This document shows, one piece after another, positions 58,525 to 64,000 of a DNA stretch of 64,000 nucleotides (within the stretch, counting starts at the first letter, position 1; each line of letters opens with the position of its first letter). The stretch is from Fomitopsis serialis. Taxonomy: Eukaryota > Basidiomycota > Agaricomycetes > Polyporales > Fomitopsidaceae. A program made the translations under genes and the position numbers. The notes beneath the pieces are model-generated. The model ran no database searches. It had not been told where the DNA came from and saw nothing but the letters and a program-made list of their open reading frames with translations. Location of the stretch: the NCBI RefSeq assembly GCF_022376445.1, contig NW_025954968.1, positions 558,001 to 622,000 of the forward strand, written 5' to 3'.

Positions 58525-61500
58525 CTTGATTGGTACTGTTGACAGACAGTACGTCAATGGTGAGGCCTTGAGACCTTGAAGGGGTGCCTATCTGCAGCAT
58601 TGGCTATGACACCCTTCTGCCAAACGGAAATGTACGGGTCGCTTCGACCGCGAGCTGTTATAAATTCAAACGGTGGGTGTCTTGCTGTGTTCTCCGGTCG
58701 TGCAACAGGCTAGATTGGCTGGATTATCTGACGAGTCCATATTGGTCCTATAATAATCACGATACTGATAGTCTCATTCTTTTTGACCGCGACAGTACAA
58801 TCATCAGCGCTTCAGCAGCCAGGACGCAGGATTGAGTAACAAATCAATGGAAGCCGCACATTCGAACTCAACAGTAGTGTTAACTACTGCCAGGTTGCAT
58901 ACGTTCGTGTCAAGTCAACGCACTCCAACAAGGCAAAAGGACCACCTTTAATAAGCCTTAAGTAAGTGCTCGCCATCTTTGTACGCGGCTTCTAATGTTC
59001 AACGTTCAACCGGAAGACAGTTGATCTCGGGTACCATCACCAATATCGCTGTTGGTGTGACGAAGACTGCGACGGTGTCGGCCCATGCACAACGTTCATC
59101 TCCTGTGTCGGTGTATCTGATACCAGACACATACGACCTGGTCTTGACTGGAAAGCCAGAGTCTGTGCAAGATGTGGTCCGAGCCGTGTAGCGCCCAGTC
59201 GCTGATTCAGCGCCGCTTTCAAGTTGACGGTGGATACTACGCACGTACCGCTACCAATGCCATGGATAATCGTGGATCTCCCTTGGTATGGAACATCGCT
59301 AGCGAAATGGGAAACGGCCCCGGAGCTCTCTAGTCATTCCGACGAGTCTCCAAGTCTTTACAAGGTGCGCGGAAATATACGTATCATCTGTCAACGACAG
59401 TTATGAAATGTATACGCGGCAGAACCTCCAGAACGATCTAGTAGGGCTTTCGACTGCCTTATAACCCACTGACATGACTGAACTATGCGCAGGAACAGAT
59501 GACAGGTAGGACAGCTGCGTCAACTGCTGGGTGATGCGACTTTGAGGCGCTATATCGTGGTTATGATCTAAGTACTATATAAGCCTTTCAGCCTCAGTGA
59601 CTCTTGTCATCCTTGCTCGGGCTATAGAACTTTCTGCTGCGACCTGTGACTACTCAGACAATGCAGACGCAACTCGATCTCGACCCCACACTAGGGAGTC
59701 TATTCATCGCGGGATTCTTCTCTACAATGTGAGTAATTTCGACTCGGAGCCACTCAGACTTGAACACTTGACGGGTTGAGTCTGCAGACTCTATGGTGCA
59801 TCATGTGCCCAGTTCATGTTCTACACTCGTCATTATTTTCATCATGACAAATCACTCGTGAAGGGTCTTGTGAGTACATGTATGATGGATTACGGGTTCC
59901 AGGTAACGTCAATAACATCGCACTCACTGTGTCGTTTAGGTTTTCTTGATATGGTTGGCCAAAATTGCTTGCGTCTGAATCGACTCTAAAATTCTCCACT
60001 TGCACAAGGATACTTGACACTGTTACTACTGTCTCGGAATTATACGTTGGTGTTTTCTTCTCGCCCATCTCGCGAATTCTCGGTGCATTGGCTGAAATAT
60101 GCTAATGACAGATATTTTGGTGCTTTGCCATACGAGGCCATGCCAACTGGTTCGACCTTCTCACATTCTCGAAGTAAGATTTTGCCTTCGATGTGTGTTT
60201 GCACGCTAAGCGCAATGTTCCTCGCATTCAGGCTATACGAAGTGAGACATCATCCTCGGTCTGGCGCGGTAGAACTGATGTATACATCGACCATGTCACT
60301 TCATAGCTGGATTATGCAACTATCGTGCGTCGTCCGAACAAGGGATAGACCAAAGCTGATGTCAAGACAGTCTGTCACCACTTGTGTCGTGCAGATGTAA
60401 GCAAGCTGATCTGTTTCATTCACACATGCTGTACTGAGCTGCACTGTTGTTAGCTTCTATATCCATGGAATCTGGCAACGTAGATTGTATTATTGGCCAC
60501 TCATGGCCTCAAGTACTGAAGATACTTTAGTGTCCGAGACATCATCTCGCAAATATAAATTGGCAATCAGTGCACTTCCAGTGAGTTCGCCGTGCTGCGT
60601 GTCCTTGTCCACGTTTGATTCCAATGCTCCTATACAGATGGTGTTGTCCATTATATGTCTTGGTATGTCTTTAAGCACATTGTTTCTAAGCGCCAAATGA
60701 CGTCCACGGATCAGCTCTCGGATTCGGTGAGGCTGGACATTTGAATGTACGACTGAGTGCGCTGACCACTAGACATTGTCACAAGCGGCTATATATGACA
60801 CTGCGTAAGCACCAGTAGATTCAAAAGCGGAAAGACACAAGCCTCTAACTGGGACACGAGTCTAGTGCATCCGATTGGATTATCACCAGGTCCCTTGGCG
60901 CAGTGAGAGTACGTTTATTGAAAATTCACTCAGACGACTATTCATCGCACGCCGATAAGGTACCGCTGACCATCCGGGTCTGTGCCGCCGCGGTCGTAGA
61001 CGTATACATCTCTATCGCCATCTCTTGGGTGCTGCGTATGAGGAAGACTGGATTCAGACGGTGCAGTGCTTCTTCCCCCCATTCTCTTCGACTTTAGCTG
61101 ATAGGAAGCACCGTGAATCTAGAACGGATAGTATGATCAATACACTGACCGTGTATATAATCAACAGGGGGTTTCTCACGGCGTGAGTGCTTCTGGTACT
61201 GTTGAAGGTTTCCTCGATGCGTACTGTTATGTCAGCGTGCTGCAGGTTGTATTCCTCGGAATGGTTCGTCTCCAGTCTCGAAAAGTCACTTATGGATCGT
61301 GTCATGCTCATACCCTCGAAACCAGTATCTGGGCTCCATCAACCAAACCAAGTTAATATGGGCGATTCCCTACTGCGCTGGGAGTAAAGGTGCGCTCGCC
61401 ATAACGATCTCGCAGAGCCCTATCTCATCAGTCACGATTCACAGTCTACGTCAATTCCATGATGGCAGTGTAAGCAGCGATCAAGACCATCGCAAGCGCA

Positions 61501-61854
61501 AATATTCGCTGACTTCAGGAATTACAGTCTAAATGCTCGTAACCACTTGAGAGACGATTTGTTACATCGTGAGGATGAGCTGTCCGGATTTGAAGTGGCG
61601 TAGTCTGGGTCATATTCATATCCATGGCAGTCCGCCTCGCAAGTTTGTAGTACAAAATAGCATGTACCGTTGACGTCACATCATAAGTCCAGATATCGCA
61701 GCGTGGCCGCAGGACTGAACGCGACACGAATGAGCAGGACTATGTTCAGAGATGTAGCCAAAGACAATATGCATGAGCTGTGTCTATCGCTCAAAGCAGG
61801 CTCAACGTAAGCCTGGCCGCCAATGCACAAGCCATGCTGGAGGCTTGTAGGTGC

Positions 61855-61899
61855 CAACGATACGAAGCACAACGATACGAAGCACAACGATACGAAGCA
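61855..61899 (+). repeat. tandem repeat, 3 x 15 bp
   Basis: CAACGATACGAAGCA is repeated three times without mismatch (61855-61869, 61870-61884, 61885-61899). It lies about 340 bp beyond the copper-ATPase stop codon and in no recognised gene. Confidence 0.9.
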
Positions 61900-62242
61900 T
61901 CCGACACCCAGCGGAAGCGACTTAGGCTATGTGCATGATCAAGCAAACTGATTCGTCCTCACCGAACATACTATGGGCACAGGGAGAGCATGAACCACGA
62001 CGCACAAGCAATAAGTACTGGTACCAACATGCATTCGCTAACACATCAACAATTAGTGTACGAGTGGTATGCTCTAGTACGTGGAAACAACGTGAGGATA
62101 CAAAGAGGAACGAATGTGTCAGCCATACGCAAAACAAGAGCCAATATAGTACAGTTCAACACAAAGCATGTCGAAAGTATAGTACAATATGCATACCCCA
62201 GAAACCAGATATCACCGAAAAAATGGTCGGTGGTACCATCCA

Positions 62243-64000
62243 TTACACTGCTTCACTCATCTCTACAGGCAACTGACTATATCCAGACAAATCTCTCCGG
62301 TCACGGACGACGCTGCGGACACCGCTCCACGCATCTGAGAGAACCAACTGTACACTGCCCCGGATGGTCTGCTTCTGAACGACCTCGCCGGGCATGACGC
62401 TGCATTGAGGGCGAGTCCACCACTTCAGCATCAAAGAGCTGGTGACGACACTGACAGACGAGAACGCCATCGCGGCGCCGGCCATCATAGGGTGAAGACG
62501 AATACCAAGCGGCAGGAAGATGCCCATGGCCAGAGGGATGCCGAGCATGTTGTATATGCAGGCCCATACAAGGTTCCGCCTGATGGTGCCGAAGATGGAG
62601 CGGGACAGGTGCAGGGCTGCGACGACGTCCAGGAGGTCTGAGCGCATAAGCACGATGTCGGCGGCCTCGATGGCGACGGAGGTCCCGGAGGAGAGAGCGA
62701 TCCCGACGGAGGCGGCCACCAGCGACGGAGAGTCGTTGATACCGTCACCCACCTGGCAAGAGGGATCAGCGACGATCAACCGATCAAACAAGAGTAACGA
62801 CATACCATCGCGACACCACCTTTGTCTTTCTGCATAAGCTCGGTGACAACAGAGGCCTTCCCCTTAGGGCTCATATTCGCCCACACGCCTTCAGGTTTGA
62901 TCCCCACACGCTTCGCGACAGCGAGGGCAGTAGCCCTACCATCACCCGTCATCATGTTGACCTCGATACCCATGTCCTGCAGCGCCTTGATAGCGTGGAC
63001 AGACGACGGCCTGGGTACATCCGAAAGCGCGATAGCCAAAATCGGGCTGGGCGCGGACGACGACGTGGCCACTGACACGAAAATCGTAGTGAGCCCCTGC
63101 TCGGCCTCCTGGCTGTCGAAGACGGACAACGCCGACGGCAGGTCCGCGGCGTCCGACTGACTGACGAAGCGCGCGGTCCCGACGTATATGACGTAGACAC
63201 CCTTGTTGCTCGACAGGGTGACGGTGGCCTTCACACCCGCACCAGGGACACCCTCAAACCCGTCGATGGTGACTTGGGGGATGACAGTGAGCGACTTGCC
63301 GAGCATGTCCTTGCCGTATACCGCCACCGCCTTCGCGAGGGGATGCTCAGAGCGCGCCTCGGTGGCGGCGACCATAGCGATGACATCTGCGTGCGTGAGA
63401 CCGTGCACACACTTCGCACGCAGGAACGACTCGTCGTAGTCCTGCGGCATGCGTTCCCGCTGTCCGTCCTGAGATGCCCACGCAGAAGCGACTACCGTCA
63501 GCTTCCCCTCGGTCACCGTGCCCGTCTTGTCCAGCACGATGCGCTTGATCGACTTGCTCGCCTCGAGCGCGCGGCCGCCCTTGATCAGGATACCGTTCTG
63601 CGCGCCTACTCCAGTGCCGACCATGATCGCAGTGGGCGTACTCAGGCCGAGCGCGCACGGACACGCGACGACGACGACGGAGATACACATCTGGAGGCAG
63701 ACCGCGAGCTTGCTCGCGCCCGGCATGTGGAACATCGGGGGGAGCTGGTCCTCGCTCATGATGTGCGAGATGACCATCCACGCGGAGAACGTGCCGATGG
63801 CGAGGGTGATGACCGCGGGCACAAAGTAGCCCGCGACCTTGTCCGCGAACGCCTGGATGGGCGCCTTGCTCGTCTGGGCGTCCTCAACCAGTTTCACGAT
63901 CTGGGCGAGTGCGGTGTCCTTGCCGGCACGGGTGACGAGCATGTCGAACGTTCCGAGGCCGTTCACCGTCCCACCGATGACGTTATCGCCAACCTGCTTG
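62243..64000 (-). CDS. CCC2: copper-transporting P1B-type ATPase (Ccc2/ATP7 type), 5' part outside window
   Basis: P1B-1 ATPases pump Cu+ from cytosol into the secretory pathway (Golgi) to load cuproenzymes such as laccases and multicopper oxidases. The visible part starts inside the actuator domain ([20 protein letters not shown]) and runs to the stop at 62243-62245. Transmembrane CPC motif: [16 protein letters not shown]. Phosphorylation site: [13 protein letters not shown]. Nucleotide domain: SEHPLAKAV and [11 protein letters not shown]. Hinge: [20 protein letters not shown], reached through a 53-bp intron (62753-62805). The last membrane segment, [20 protein letters not shown], matches copper-specific pumps. 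The N-terminal metal-binding domains lie beyond the window edge. The frame is intact in the part seen. Confidence 0.95.

Larger units (their letters stand above)
57229..62242. other. gene-poor region with weak coding traces and small repeats
   Basis: Five kilobases without a gene I can defend. The sequence is AT-richer than its flanks. On the plus strand near 57850-57990 a frame reads CGKANSPKTIDARNESYAYK. On the minus strand, protein-like pieces occur near 61054-61311 (LETNHSEEYNLQHADITVRI) and 60950-61060 (DVYVYDRGGTDPDGQRYLIG). Others lie near 60300-60400 (QVVTDCLDISFGLSLVRTTH) and 59814-60068 (ENFRVDSDASNFGQPYQENL). These could be exons of one or two minus-strand genes or their relics. 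Small repeats at 58.5, 59.0 and 61.86 kb are listed separately. Confidence 0.35.

Noticed and set aside
1..64000. CRISPR arrays, rRNA or tRNA genes, and prokaryotic or plasmid features
   Set aside because: No repeat-spacer pattern and no rRNA-like sequence seen. Sites resembling a tRNA B box (for example near 8150 and 20180) lacked a matching A box or cloverleaf.

Overview
The window is nuclear DNA of a filamentous basidiomycete, most likely an Agaricomycete. Support: almost every gene is split by short (about 45-70 bp) GT-AG introns, genes are dense and lie on both strands, and the proteins read as fungal housekeeping proteins in their basidiomycete form (fused cytosolic acetyl-CoA carboxylase, Kar3-type kinesin, Zds1, Sec6, a Zn2Cys6 regulator). 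Coordinates of multi-exon genes below are start codon to stop codon, with introns included. All gene models are hand-read.

Layout. 0.3-0.9 kb: conserved small fungal protein (+). 1.2-1.7 kb: BUD20-type zinc finger (-), sharing a 350-bp upstream region with APN2 AP-endonuclease (+, 2.1-4.2 kb). 4.7-7.2 kb: kinesin-14 (+). 7.6-9.9 kb: mitoribosomal DAP3/mS29 (+). 10.3-14.2 kb: two tandem paralogues of an unrecognised family with a SAM-like tail (+). 14.7-16.0 kb: small Lys-rich membrane-anchored protein (+). 16.2-17.8 kb: ARG7 (-), divergent from ribosomal protein eL33 (+, 18.3-19.0 kb). 19.6-22.0 kb: exocyst SEC6 (+), converging on NAD synthetase QNS1 (-, 22.1-25.3 kb). 26.7-29.4 kb: ZDS1 (-). 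30.9-33.0 kb: secreted agmatinase (+), converging on a Zn2Cys6 transcription factor (-, 33.5-35.3 kb). 36.9-44.4 kb: ACC1 (-). 45.2-46.0 kb: small zinc-finger protein (-). 46.8-50.9 kb: RING/vWA protein (-). 51-54 kb: GC-rich, unresolved. 54.3-57.2 kb: Pro/Ser-rich single-pass membrane protein (+) carrying a 90-bp coding minisatellite. 57.2-62.2 kb: gene-poor, with small repeats and weak minus-strand coding traces. 62.2-64.0 kb: copper P-type ATPase (-), cut by the window edge.

The genes do not form a pathway cluster; this is an ordinary euchromatic stretch. The strongest unexpected signal is technical or evolutionary. At about 18 places in nine genes the conserved reading frame jumps by exactly -1, usually inside a short homopolymer. 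This includes the essential ACC1 gene (three jumps in about 110 bp). All jumps have the same sign, which fits uncorrected single-base deletions in the assembly better than gene decay. Many other genes (kinesin, DAP3, ARG7, eL33, SEC6, agmatinase, transcription factor) read through cleanly. The best candidate for undescribed biology is the tandem paralogue pair at 10.3-14.2 kb.
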